A stretch of DNA of 64,000 nt from contig NZ_WLZU01000002.1 of the NCBI RefSeq assembly GCF_009870755.1, forward strand, positions 56,723-120,722. The letters run 5' to 3'. Made by a program: the position numbers and the translations under genes. Of this stretch, positions 56,909 through 64,000 are shown in pieces; position 1 is the stretch's first letter, and each line of letters begins with the position of its first letter. The notes beneath the pieces are model-generated. The model did not search any database. It saw nothing but the letters and a program-made list of their open reading frames with translations, and was not told the origin of the DNA. The DNA is from Streptococcus halichoeri (GTDB taxonomy: Bacteria > Bacillota > Bacilli > Lactobacillales > Streptococcaceae).

Positions 56909-57540
56909 TGGTTACATTTCTATCTCAATACGGTAGTAGGCTCCTTGTAAAAACCTGGGAGCAGACCTACATCTCAGCCACGGCCTTAGCTTTTGGGATT
57001 ATCGTGGCAATCCCACTAGGTATCCTTTTAACCCGCTTTCCTAGAGCCGCCAAACTCACCATCGGCATTACCGGGATGCTACAAACCATCCCCAGTTTAG
57101 CACTCTTAGCGATGATGATCCCAATTTTTGGCGTGGGCAAAGTACCTGCGATTGTTGCTTTGTTTATTTACTCTCTTTTGCCCATTCTAAGAAATACCTA
57201 TATTGGTTTAAACAATGTCAGCCCCGTGCTCAAAGATAGTGCCAAAGGAATGGGCATGGAGCCTATCCAGTCCATTTTTCAAGTAGAGTTGCCCCTAGCA
57301 ATGCCAGTTATCATGGCTGGCGTACGCTTATCAGCTATCTATGTCATTGCCTGGGCTACCTTGGCTTCTTACATCGGTGCAGGCGGCCTGGGTGATTTGA
57401 TTTTTAGTGGCCTAAACTTGTTCCAACCCGAATTAATTATTGGAGGAACTATTCCTGTCATCGCCTTATCACTACTGTCTGATTATCTGCTTGGCTTATT
57501 AGAAGACCGGCTCGTACCAAAACAAAGAAGGGAGGCGTAA
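56908..57540 (+). CDS. opuCB: Osmoprotectant ABC transporter permease
   Basis: A 210-residue permease with five to six helices and the binding-protein-dependent transport EAA-type loop ([22 protein letters not shown]). Its ATG overlaps the opuCA stop (TAATG). It pairs with OpuCD to form the membrane channel. Confidence 0.92.
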   Translation: MVTFLSQYGSRLLVKTWEQTYISATALAFGIIVAIPLGILLTRFPRAAKLTIGITGMLQTIPSLALLAMMIPIFGVGKVPAIVALFIYSLLPILRNTYIGLNNVSPVLKDSAKGMGMEPIQSIFQVELPLAMPVIMAGVRLSAIYVIAWATLASYIGAGGLGDLIFSGLNLFQPELIIGGTIPVIALSLLSDYLLGLLEDRLVPKQRREA

Positions 57541-57546
57541 TCACTC

Positions 57547-58470
57547 ATGCGCAAAAAAATCTACGCTTTCACAGGCTTACTGGTCGTGATTATCGCAGCC
57601 TTCTGGTCCTATCTTGCTTTTAACGGCCAAAGCACACCGAGAATCAAAGTTTCTGCACAGAGTTCGACAGAATCTAGCATCATGGCCAATGTAGTCGCTG
57701 AGCTCATTAACCATGAAAGCAAATACCAGGCAACTATTATTCCTAATCTTGGTTCTTCAAATGTCTCACATCAAGCCCAATTACGTGGCGATGCTGATAT
57801 TTCAGCCACCCGTTATACCGGAACAGATATTACGGGCGCTCTTGGCATGGCGGCTATTAAAGACCCCAAGGAAGCCTCTAAAGTTGTCAAACGCGAGTTT
57901 GCCAAACGTTTTGATCAAACCTGGTTTCCCACTTACGGCTTTTCTGATACCTATGCCTTTATGGTGACCAGCGACTATGCTAAAGAAAATGGGCTTACGA
58001 CCATTTCAGATATGGCAAAAATCAAAGACAGCGCCAAAGTCGGTATTGATAGCACTTGGATGAATCGTAAGGGAGACGGTTACCCTGATTTTACTAAAAC
58101 GTATGGCTTTAGCTTTGATCACATTTCTCCTATGCAGATTGGACTAGTCTATGATGCCGTAGCCAGTAATAAAATGCAATCTGTTTTAGGGTATTCAACA
58201 GACGGGCGCATCAAAAGTTATCATTTGACGATTCTTAAAGATGATAAGCACTTTTTCCCACCTTATGAATGTTCCATGGTTGTTAACAACAAACTCTTGA
58301 AAAAATACCCTGAATTAAAGCCATTGCTTCACCGGCTTGATGGCCAAATTAGCTTAGAAGAAATGCAATCTTTAAACTACAAGGTGGATGACCAATTATT
58401 AGAACCTTCCGTAGTTGCCAAACAATTTCTTGAAAAGCATCATTATTTTAAAGAGGGGGATAAAAAATGA
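57547..58470 (+). CDS. opuCC: Osmoprotectant ABC transporter substrate-binding protein
   Basis: A 307-residue OpuAC/ProX-type binding protein; after the N-terminus it reads IKVSAQSSTESSIMANVVAE and GDADISATRYTGTDITGALG, the choline/betaine-binding fold. The N-terminal hydrophobic segment (about 5-25) has no lipobox cysteine, so unlike many Gram-positive binding proteins it is probably held by an uncleaved helix or released. It overlaps opuCD by 4 nt. Confidence 0.92.
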   Translation: MRKKIYAFTGLLVVIIAAFWSYLAFNGQSTPRIKVSAQSSTESSIMANVVAELINHESKYQATIIPNLGSSNVSHQAQLRGDADISATRYTGTDITGALGMAAIKDPKEASKVVKREFAKRFDQTWFPTYGFSDTYAFMVTSDYAKENGLTTISDMAKIKDSAKVGIDSTWMNRKGDGYPDFTKTYGFSFDHISPMQIGLVYDAVASNKMQSVLGYSTDGRIKSYHLTILKDDKHFFPPYECSMVVNNKLLKKYPELKPLLHRLDGQISLEEMQSLNYKVDDQLLEPSVVAKQFLEKHHYFKEGDKK

Positions 58471-59144
58471 GTGATTTATCACTTTGGCAACAACTAATCT
58501 ACTATTTTAACCATAACGGCACTTATATTTTGACACAGTTTTTAAGGCATTTTCTCATTTCTGCCTATGGGGTAATGCTTGCCGCTCTTGTTGGCATTCC
58601 TTTGGGCATCTTGATTGCCAGACGACTCACCCTGCGAAAAGTGGTTCTTGGTGCAGCTAATGTCCTACAAACGATTCCCTCACTAGCGATGCTCTCCATT
58701 CTCATGCTAGGTTTGGGCTTAGGGACAAAGACCGTTATTGCGACTGTTTTTCTCTATTCCTTATTACCTATCATCAGCAATACCTACACCGGTATAAAAA
58801 ATGTCAGCGATGATTTAGTTGATGTCGCAAAAGGTATGGGGATGACCAAAAGCCAGCGTCTCTTTATGGTCGAACTTCCTCTATCGCTCTCTGTGATTAT
58901 GGCTGGGATTCGAAACGCCCTAGTCGTTGCTGTTGGGATTACAGCCATTGGGGCCTTTGTCGGTGGTGGTGGCTTAGGAGATATTATCGTACGTGGTACC
59001 AATGCCACCAATGGCGGTGCTATTATCCTTGCTGGTTCCCTACCAACTGCCTTGATGGCCATCTTATCTGATAGCTTATTAGGCTTGCTCCAAGGCTTCC
59101 TAGAACCAAAAGGCAATCGGAAAAATAAGAAAAAGACCAACTAA
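58467..59144 (+). CDS. opuCD: Osmoprotectant ABC transporter permease
   Basis: A 225-residue permease paralogous to OpuCB, with [20 protein letters not shown] and the loop VDVAKGMGMTKSQRLFMVEL. ATGA overlap with opuCC. Last gene of opuCABCD; a strong terminator follows 47 nt downstream. Confidence 0.92.
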   Translation: MSDLSLWQQLIYYFNHNGTYILTQFLRHFLISAYGVMLAALVGIPLGILIARRLTLRKVVLGAANVLQTIPSLAMLSILMLGLGLGTKTVIATVFLYSLLPIISNTYTGIKNVSDDLVDVAKGMGMTKSQRLFMVELPLSLSVIMAGIRNALVVAVGITAIGAFVGGGGLGDIIVRGTNATNGGAIILAGSLPTALMAILSDSLLGLLQGFLEPKGNRKNKKKTN

Positions 59145-59191
59145 AATCACCCTATCATCTAAGACTGAGTCAGAAGCCCGATTACAACTAT

Positions 59192-59248
59192 AAAAAAGCA
59201 AGACCAGCTAGTTTCCTATTAAAGGACAACGACTGGTCTTGCTTTTTT
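59192..59248 (+). terminator. Terminator of opuCABCD
   Basis: AAAAAAGCAAGACCAG (59192-59207) pairs perfectly over 16 bp with CTGGTCTTGCTTTTTT (59233-59248). Confidence 0.9.
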
Positions 59249-59406
59249 TATGAACAGTTTCCCCTACGGTAAACCTGACGATAAAGATTTTTTAAAATGA
59301 AAAGTATTCTAATCTAGCCTGTGTTTTTTAGGCAAATCTCGTAACGCTGCTGCAGTTGCAAGTAAAGGGGTCTCTAAAGTACAGCCTATATAGCCAAGGC
59401 AAAAGA

Positions 59407-59904
59407 TTACAAAGCTAGCTGTAATAGCCGCATGCTTCGACCAAAACGATCCGTCACCTCACGCACAAAGTGAAAACCAGATTTTTCATATAAGCCTTGA
59501 TGAGCAGTAATTGTATAAATCTCCGTGAAACCACTGGCTTTTGCAGTTGCAAGAATAGCCTCTACCAAAAAACGGCTCAAGTCTTGTCCTCTATGTGATG
59601 GTGCAACATATACTGTTGATAAAAAAGGACCAAAATCAGGCTTTTCAATAATATCTTCCTGCAAAAGACTAGCAAAGCCAATTAAGGTTTGCTCAGCATC
59701 TGTCAAAGTAATCACATAATCTGTTGCAGCTAATTCTCCCTCAATAATCTGCTGATACAAATAAGCACCGGCTTTCCACTCCACATCCCGGATCTGCGTT
59801 AAAATGGCTTGCGGTATGCCTTTACCCTGATAAGCAGCAACTGTCTTTAACTGCCCAGCTGCTAATTGCTTAGCAATCACACGTTGTTTTTCGGAATGAG
59901 TCAT
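59407..59904 (-). CDS. GNAT-family N-acetyltransferase
   Basis: A 165-residue GNAT protein. The acetyl-CoA motif A appears as VYVAPSHRGQDLSRFLVEAI, where the usual Gly of RGxGLG is Asp; the C-terminal part reads YEKSGFHFVREV, typical of the fold. Substrate unknown. It is convergent with the opuC operon and looks monocistronic. Confidence 0.85.
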   Translation of the reverse strand: MTHSEKQRVIAKQLAAGQLKTVAAYQGKGIPQAILTQIRDVEWKAGAYLYQQIIEGELAATDYVITLTDAEQTLIGFASLLQEDIIEKPDFGPFLSTVYVAPSHRGQDLSRFLVEAILATAKASGFTEIYTITAHQGLYEKSGFHFVREVTDRFGRSMRLLQLAL

Positions 59905-60343
59905 CTCCTACCTCCATTATAAAATCAATTATTAGTAACAACACAGTTTAAAAGCCAACCAAGCTACCTAGGTTTTTTTAGCTGGCTCTTGTTGAAATTC
60001 CAGACCAAGCAAGCCCTAGCCTGGAAAAAAGTCTCCTGCATCAAGTGCCCACCAGATCAAGTGATTACAGCCAATAGCCTAAAAACAGAGGCTCACAGCT
60101 AGCACCACACCTCCTCCATAAAGCAAAGATTGTCTGCTTGCTAACCTAAACAACAAGACAAGCAACCACAGCAAAGCGCTTAAGAAACTGTTTAAAAACG
60201 ACAGCAAAAGCAAACTACAAGCAGCCCTACTGATTTGCCACATCTTTTGTCACATCCAAGCTATCTATGAAGACGGTGAGAAATCTCTTACGTATTACTA
60301 TAACCATTGTCATGCAAAATTGCAATTTTAAGCAACCTGATTT
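59905..60343. other. Intergenic region, nothing recognised
   Basis: About 440 bp between two acetyltransferase genes on the same strand. Only a weak AGCCA/TGGCT stem with a T-run near 59953-59987 is seen. Confidence 0.5.
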
Positions 60344-60871
60344 TTATAGGACTATGGCATATAAGCATTCTAAAGAACTTTTTGTTGCTTGCTTGTTTAA
60401 TCGCCCAGCTGAAACAGACAGCCTCTTCATGCCTAATTTTTCCATCAGGGCATAGGAAGCCTGATTCTGGCTATCACAGCGCGCAATAAAATGATTAACA
60501 TGAAAGTTTTCAAAAAAATACCGCATCGCAGCTTTAGCTGCCTCAAAAGCAATCCCCCGCCGCCAAAAGGCCCTGTTTACAATCCAGCCAATCTCAGCAA
60601 AGTCCTCATCAGCAATCTTCGTAAGGTTCAATCCCCCAACATGCTCGCTCTGATAGAGAATCGCAAAATCAAGTTCAAACTCCTGTTCAGAATACTGTTG
60701 CCAGTTCTGTTCACAGTTTATTAAAAAGTCTTTTGTTTCCTTGATCGAATCGCTGGGCAAATGAAGCATATAGCTGTTAGCCTCTTTGTCTTTAGCATAG
60801 CTATGAGTTGAAGCCATAAACGCCCTATTCATTGGCTTGAGTTCTAATCTTTTTGTAACTATAGTGAACAT
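60344..60871 (-). CDS. GNAT-family acetyltransferase, RimJ/RimL type
   Basis: A 175-residue protein beginning MFTIVTKRLELKPMNRAFMA (TxRLxLRP-type start of the RimJ/L group), with motif A AFWRRGIAFEAAKAAM and the C-terminal NQASYALMEKLGMKR. Substrate unknown; relatives acetylate ribosomal proteins or small molecules. I chose the ATG at 60871, which has AAGGAG 9 nt upstream; a further in-frame ATG at 60904 has none. Confidence 0.85.
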   Translation of the reverse strand: MFTIVTKRLELKPMNRAFMASTHSYAKDKEANSYMLHLPSDSIKETKDFLINCEQNWQQYSEQEFELDFAILYQSEHVGGLNLTKIADEDFAEIGWIVNRAFWRRGIAFEAAKAAMRYFFENFHVNHFIARCDSQNQASYALMEKLGMKRLSVSAGRLNKQATKSSLECLYAIVL

Positions 60872-61479
60872 AACACCGCTCCTTATTATTGGTTTTTCTT
60901 TCATTTCATGACCCTTAGCTTGACAAGGCGCGTGAGCATTTCCGTCAATTTCTTTAAATCAATTGCCGAAAAAAACATGAATCTGGCCGATGTCATGCAC
61001 TAGCCACGAGTCCCAAAAACAGTTCAGAAAAAGTTCGTATAGCTTTCACACCACACAGATACAAGACTATTGTACACTAAAACGAAGACCAAAAGTGACC
61101 TAAAAATAGCTCGCAGCCAGCGAAAATAGCATTTCCCCTTACCCTTTTAGAAAATAGTGACTGACAAATACCTCAAGAGTGAGGCCAGAGCTAGCTGGAA
61201 CCTGAAATGGACCAACGTTTGCTTTTAAGCCTCTAAAAAATGCTAAATAGTAGTTGCAGTTGATGATGAGAAATAGTAAAATGAGATAAATAAAATAAAA
61301 ACATTATAAAATTAATTAAAGATTAATATTAAAGCTTGTATGATGAAGCCTCATAACTACTGAGCAAACGAGAGTTACAAAAAATAAGCTAAAATCAAAA
61401 AATTACTTTCTGTGATGAGGGACACTTGACACTGAACAAGCTAGGAACTTTTATTAGGTGATAACAGTTTACAGTACTT
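60872..61479. other. AT-rich intergenic region upstream of the bacteriocin-like gene
   Basis: No gene recognised. The strongly AT-rich part 61260-61350 probably holds the promoter of the bacteriocin operon. Bases just before 61480 contain a TAA in frame (61462-61464) and AGGTGA too far upstream to serve the GTG. Confidence 0.5.
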
Positions 61480-61752
61480 GTGCCAGCACTTACTGCTTTG
61501 TTGTTGACCATTGCTCTTCCAGTTCTGGCTGCATCTCATCAAGGGGGAGTTTGGACATATGGTGGTCACCATGATCCAAATAATTGGGGAGCTTTTTCAA
61601 ATTATTATCACCGTTCAAGCTGGCATTGGTCCTATGTGGGCAGTGCCGCACGTAACAATCAACGAACGGCTACAGCAGGAGCGCGTAGCACATCCTATGC
61701 ATTTATCAATACAAACTTTGGTGAACAGGTCGTATTTGATGCTGGAAAATAA
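61480..61752 (+). CDS. Lactococcin 972-family bacteriocin, possibly 5'-damaged
   Basis: A 90-residue frame. After a hydrophobic signal segment (VPALTALLLTIALPVLAA) the secreted part begins SHQGGVWTYGG and continues with FSNYYHRSSWHWSYVGSAA; the pattern of Trp/Gly near the start, SNYYH, and the later AGARSTS and Glu/Phe near the end match lactococcin 972, which blocks septum formation through lipid II. The DUF1430 gene downstream supports the call. Oddity: the frame opens with GTG 15 nt after an in-frame stop, without a ribosome site at normal distance and without the basic residues a signal peptide needs, so the true start may have been lost by an indel. Confidence 0.75.
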   Translation: MPALTALLLTIALPVLAASHQGGVWTYGGHHDPNNWGAFSNYYHRSSWHWSYVGSAARNNQRTATAGARSTSYAFINTNFGEQVVFDAGK

Positions 61753-61811
61753 TTCCTTCGTCTAAGTTTTAGTGACTGTTTACGATGTCACTTATCATGA
61801 GTAAACCTTTG

Positions 61812-61840
61812 AGGGACAGGAGAACTTCTGTCCCTTTTTA
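61812..61840 (+). terminator. Hairpin between the bacteriocin-like gene and its membrane partner
   Basis: AGGGACAG (61812-61819) pairs with CTGTCCCT (61828-61835), followed by TTTTA. It probably lowers downstream expression relative to the peptide gene. Confidence 0.75.
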
Positions 61841-61858
61841 GAAAAGGAGAACTGCTGT

Positions 61859-63871
61859 ATGAAAAGAATGTTTGTCCTAATATCTAATGTATTAGTGACT
61901 TTCTTTTTAGTCTGGGTATTTAACATTTGGTCAGATTCTTATGTCTCTTATTTTTATCCCAATGTTTCTGTATTTGATACCTCAAGAGAGGTTAGCTTTG
62001 CTAACGTTTCAAAAAGCATGGCAGCATTAGCAAAAGAAACAAACAGCCTTATCGCCATTCAACATCAAGAACCTGGTTCAGATGGGACGCCTATTTTTTC
62101 CTATTCTACTTTTGGAACGGGAAACCTGCCTACAAATCTGTCTAGAAAAACAAGGAAAAGCGCGCAAAAGAGTAGCGTAGAGACTAATTATTTTATTTTT
62201 AGAGGGAACTTAAACGTAGACAGATTACGAGACACACTCAGTGAGGTGGGCTTGACAAACCTACACATCTCCTCTCCCTCTCATCTAAATATTCTAGCCG
62301 CTATCTTTGGCTATGGCTTTCAGTTAATCGGCCTATTGATCTTTACATTAACTTTTGGCTCACTTAGTTTAATTGGACAGATTCGGACTTTGAGATCAGC
62401 TGGCATTCGACTGATTTCAGGTGAGCGGAGATGGAAAATTTTTCTGAGCCCCGTTGCCTGCGACTTATTAAACAGCTTTATTGGCATGAGTCTTGGGCTT
62501 AGCTCTGCCATCCTATTGAAAAGTTTTATTTCCTTTCCTACCATTGGCTTTTATACCATTGCTACGGGATTAGTCGTGTATAACCTTACACTTTTAGCTA
62601 TATCACTTCTTTTTGCCAGCCTATTTGCAGTTGGCATTCACAAGGTGCATCTCATGCAGGTGATAAAAGGCCAAATACCTGTGCGAGGAATCATTAGCTT
62701 AATCTTACTAGGGCAATTATTAGCTGTGGTTATCGTATCTATAGGAGTTAGTCGGACATTGCTTTATTCTCAAGCTTGGCACCAACAAGAGCACGGAAAT
62801 AAAGCCTGGTCTAGGGAAAAAGCATTATTTGCCCTAAGCTTGGGACGAAGTGGAATAAGGCCAGGATTTGATGATGACGCTATCGCAAAGCAAAAAACCT
62901 GGTTTAAAGTGATTGATCACGCTGTCGCAAAACAAGGAGCACTCTTATCTCGCCACTATTTAGCAGAGCACGGCCTTCAACAAGGACCAGCTTCATCTCA
63001 TGTCACACCTCCCACTTTTCAAGAAAAATACAATCCACAGGGAAATGTACTAATAGTGACTCCTAACTATCTAAAACAGCAACAAGTCGTCGTAGCATCT
63101 GATATTGAAGAGAAAATGACTCACCTGACTACTGGAGAATTTGTGCTCCTCTTACCAAAGCATCTCAAATCAGAGACAAAACACTATAAGGCAACCTTTG
63201 AAAAGAATATAACTGATTTAATGTCTAGTCGACATGCGCACCAAGACATGGTTGCAACCCTAGCGTATTTAGAGACCGGACACGATCGCTTCATTTATAA
63301 TACAACACCAATAGCCTACCAGCAGTTCTTAAGAGACCCCATAATACTAGTATTAACACCCCAATCAACAGGACCACAAGCGTTTTCGTTTTGGGCGCAG
63401 GCACTTCAATCTTATTTCTTTTTTAACCATTTAGATGATGCACAAAAACTGATTAAAGCATACGGACTTGAAAGTTGGGTAGGCGAATTTCAGTCTGGTT
63501 ATGCCAGCCATCAAAGTTTATTGAAGAAAATCCAAAGGGAAGTATTAGCGATGGTTGCCGAGGCAATCTTGGGAATACTGACTGCTCTACTAATGTTCAA
63601 CACAATGAATAAACTGTATTTTGAAGAATTTAGACGTGATATTTTTATTAAGCGTATCGCTGGTCTACGATTTTTAGAGATTCACCGTAACTACCTCTTC
63701 TTACAGATAGTTGTATATGTGCTTGGCTTTCTAACTAGTATTTTTCTAGCAACTGATATAGTAATAGCTCTCTTTGTGCTGCTATTATTTATTGGAATAG
63801 CAACGCTACAATTACACATTCAAATGCAAAGAGAAAATAAACTGTCTATGATGATTTTGAAAGGAGCCTAG
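61859..63871 (+). CDS. DUF1430 bacteriocin-associated integral membrane protein
   Basis: A 670-residue membrane protein with an N-terminal helix (FVLISNVLVTFFLVWVFNIW), an extracellular domain, a cluster of helices (about 145-305), a second large extracellular domain (about 310-560) and three C-terminal helices. This FtsX/MacB-like topology is that of the lactococcin 972-associated permease (DUF1430), thought to export the peptide or give immunity together with an ABC ATPase. AAAGGAG precedes the ATG. The partner ATPase gene does not follow in the remaining 129 bp. Confidence 0.85.
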   Translation: MKRMFVLISNVLVTFFLVWVFNIWSDSYVSYFYPNVSVFDTSREVSFANVSKSMAALAKETNSLIAIQHQEPGSDGTPIFSYSTFGTGNLPTNLSRKTRKSAQKSSVETNYFIFRGNLNVDRLRDTLSEVGLTNLHISSPSHLNILAAIFGYGFQLIGLLIFTLTFGSLSLIGQIRTLRSAGIRLISGERRWKIFLSPVACDLLNSFIGMSLGLSSAILLKSFISFPTIGFYTIATGLVVYNLTLLAISLLFASLFAVGIHKVHLMQVIKGQIPVRGIISLILLGQLLAVVIVSIGVSRTLLYSQAWHQQEHGNKAWSREKALFALSLGRSGIRPGFDDDAIAKQKTWFKVIDHAVAKQGALLSRHYLAEHGLQQGPASSHVTPPTFQEKYNPQGNVLIVTPNYLKQQQVVVASDIEEKMTHLTTGEFVLLLPKHLKSETKHYKATFEKNITDLMSSRHAHQDMVATLAYLETGHDRFIYNTTPIAYQQFLRDPIILVLTPQSTGPQAFSFWAQALQSYFFFNHLDDAQKLIKAYGLESWVGEFQSGYASHQSLLKKIQREVLAMVAEAILGILTALLMFNTMNKLYFEEFRRDIFIKRIAGLRFLEIHRNYLFLQIVVYVLGFLTSIFLATDIVIALFVLLLFIGIATLQLHIQMQRENKLSMMILKGA

Positions 63872-63931
63872 AAGAATCATTCCCGTAGTTAGTTATTCCA
63901 TAGCCATCATAGCTTTTCAAACCCTCAAAAA

Positions 63932-63960
63932 AGAAAAATCGCCACGTTAAGTAGCGATTT
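63932..63960. terminator. Hairpin near the right edge
   Basis: AAATCGC (63936-63942) pairs with GCGATTT (63954-63960). The T-run is far stronger on the minus strand (TTTTTCTTTTTT), so it probably ends a minus-strand gene entering from the right. Confidence 0.6.
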
Positions 63961-64000
63961 CAGATTGAAGACAAAGCTCTAGGAATTGATTTTTCTAGGG

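Noticed and set aside
60942..60959. CCGTCAATTTCTTTAAAT resembles the conserved 16S rRNA 900-region complement
   Set aside because: Only about 17 of 20 bases match and the flanks bear no likeness to 16S rRNA; chance.

Overview
The window reads as a chromosome segment of a low-GC Gram-positive coccus, most likely a pyogenic-group Streptococcus. The evidence is the rpoB-rpoC-DUF1033-comY(A-G)-methyltransferase-ackA order, a streptococcal AdcR-type zinc operon next to tyrS and pbp1b, a RofA/Mga-family regulator beside hslO, extended -10 promoters, and three TTTTTTCGAATA motifs that look like SigX (ComX) competence boxes. I recall the order tyrS-pbp1b-rpoB-rpoC-comY-ackA...proC/pepA-trx-ytpR-ssb...dnk-dus-hslO-rofA from Streptococcus pyogenes. 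The gshF gene and the cyd/ndh/menA respiratory genes point instead to a relative such as the S. agalactiae or S. uberis type. I cannot fix the species.

Layout. 1-3.4 kb: the 5' part of purA (minus), then xpaC-telA. 3.4-8.2 kb: gshF (glutathione synthesis), then a RofA-like regulator broken by an in-frame TGA; the pilus (FCT) genes that accompany this regulator in S. pyogenes are absent. 8.2-10.8 kb: hslO-dus-deoxynucleoside kinase, with an apparently leaderless hslO. 11-16 kb: ssb, ytpR, thioredoxin-like protein and a DUF4651 protein (minus), pepA-proC (plus) and a CPBP membrane protease. 16.7-23.4 kb: ackA, a DNA-methyltransferase-like protein, the complete comY competence pseudopilus operon and DUF1033. 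23.7-34.9 kb: rpoC, rpoB, pbp1b and divergent tyrS. 34.9-38.9 kb: an accessory patch with an IS3-family remnant, a decayed mobilization-type fragment, a RelB/RelE toxin-antitoxin pair, an orphan secreted protein and an MFS transporter. 39.5-42.7 kb: adcRCB, a candidate small RNA and ispE. 42.9-52.8 kb: a polyprenyl diphosphate synthase facing menA-ndh-cydABDC. 52.9-54.2 kb: a FemABX-like gene with a competence box. 54.4-59.2 kb: acetoin/diacetyl reductase and an OpuC-type compatible-solute ABC transporter. 59.4-64 kb: two GNAT acetyltransferases and a lactococcin-972-like bacteriocin gene with its DUF1430 membrane partner.

How the parts fit together. The polyprenyl synthase, MenA, NDH-2 and cytochrome bd with its CydDC assembly transporter make a minimal aerobic chain. 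No heme or naphthoquinone-ring genes are seen here, which fits respiration on scavenged heme and quinone precursor. The comY operon, ssb and the FemABX-like gene share the same SigX-type box, so the last may be part of the competence regulon, perhaps as self-protection against a competence-induced murein hydrolase. I consider this the most interesting lead. Others are a candidate RNA between ispE and adcR, a terminator-like hairpin in the rpoB leader, and the incomplete-looking bacteriocin operon.
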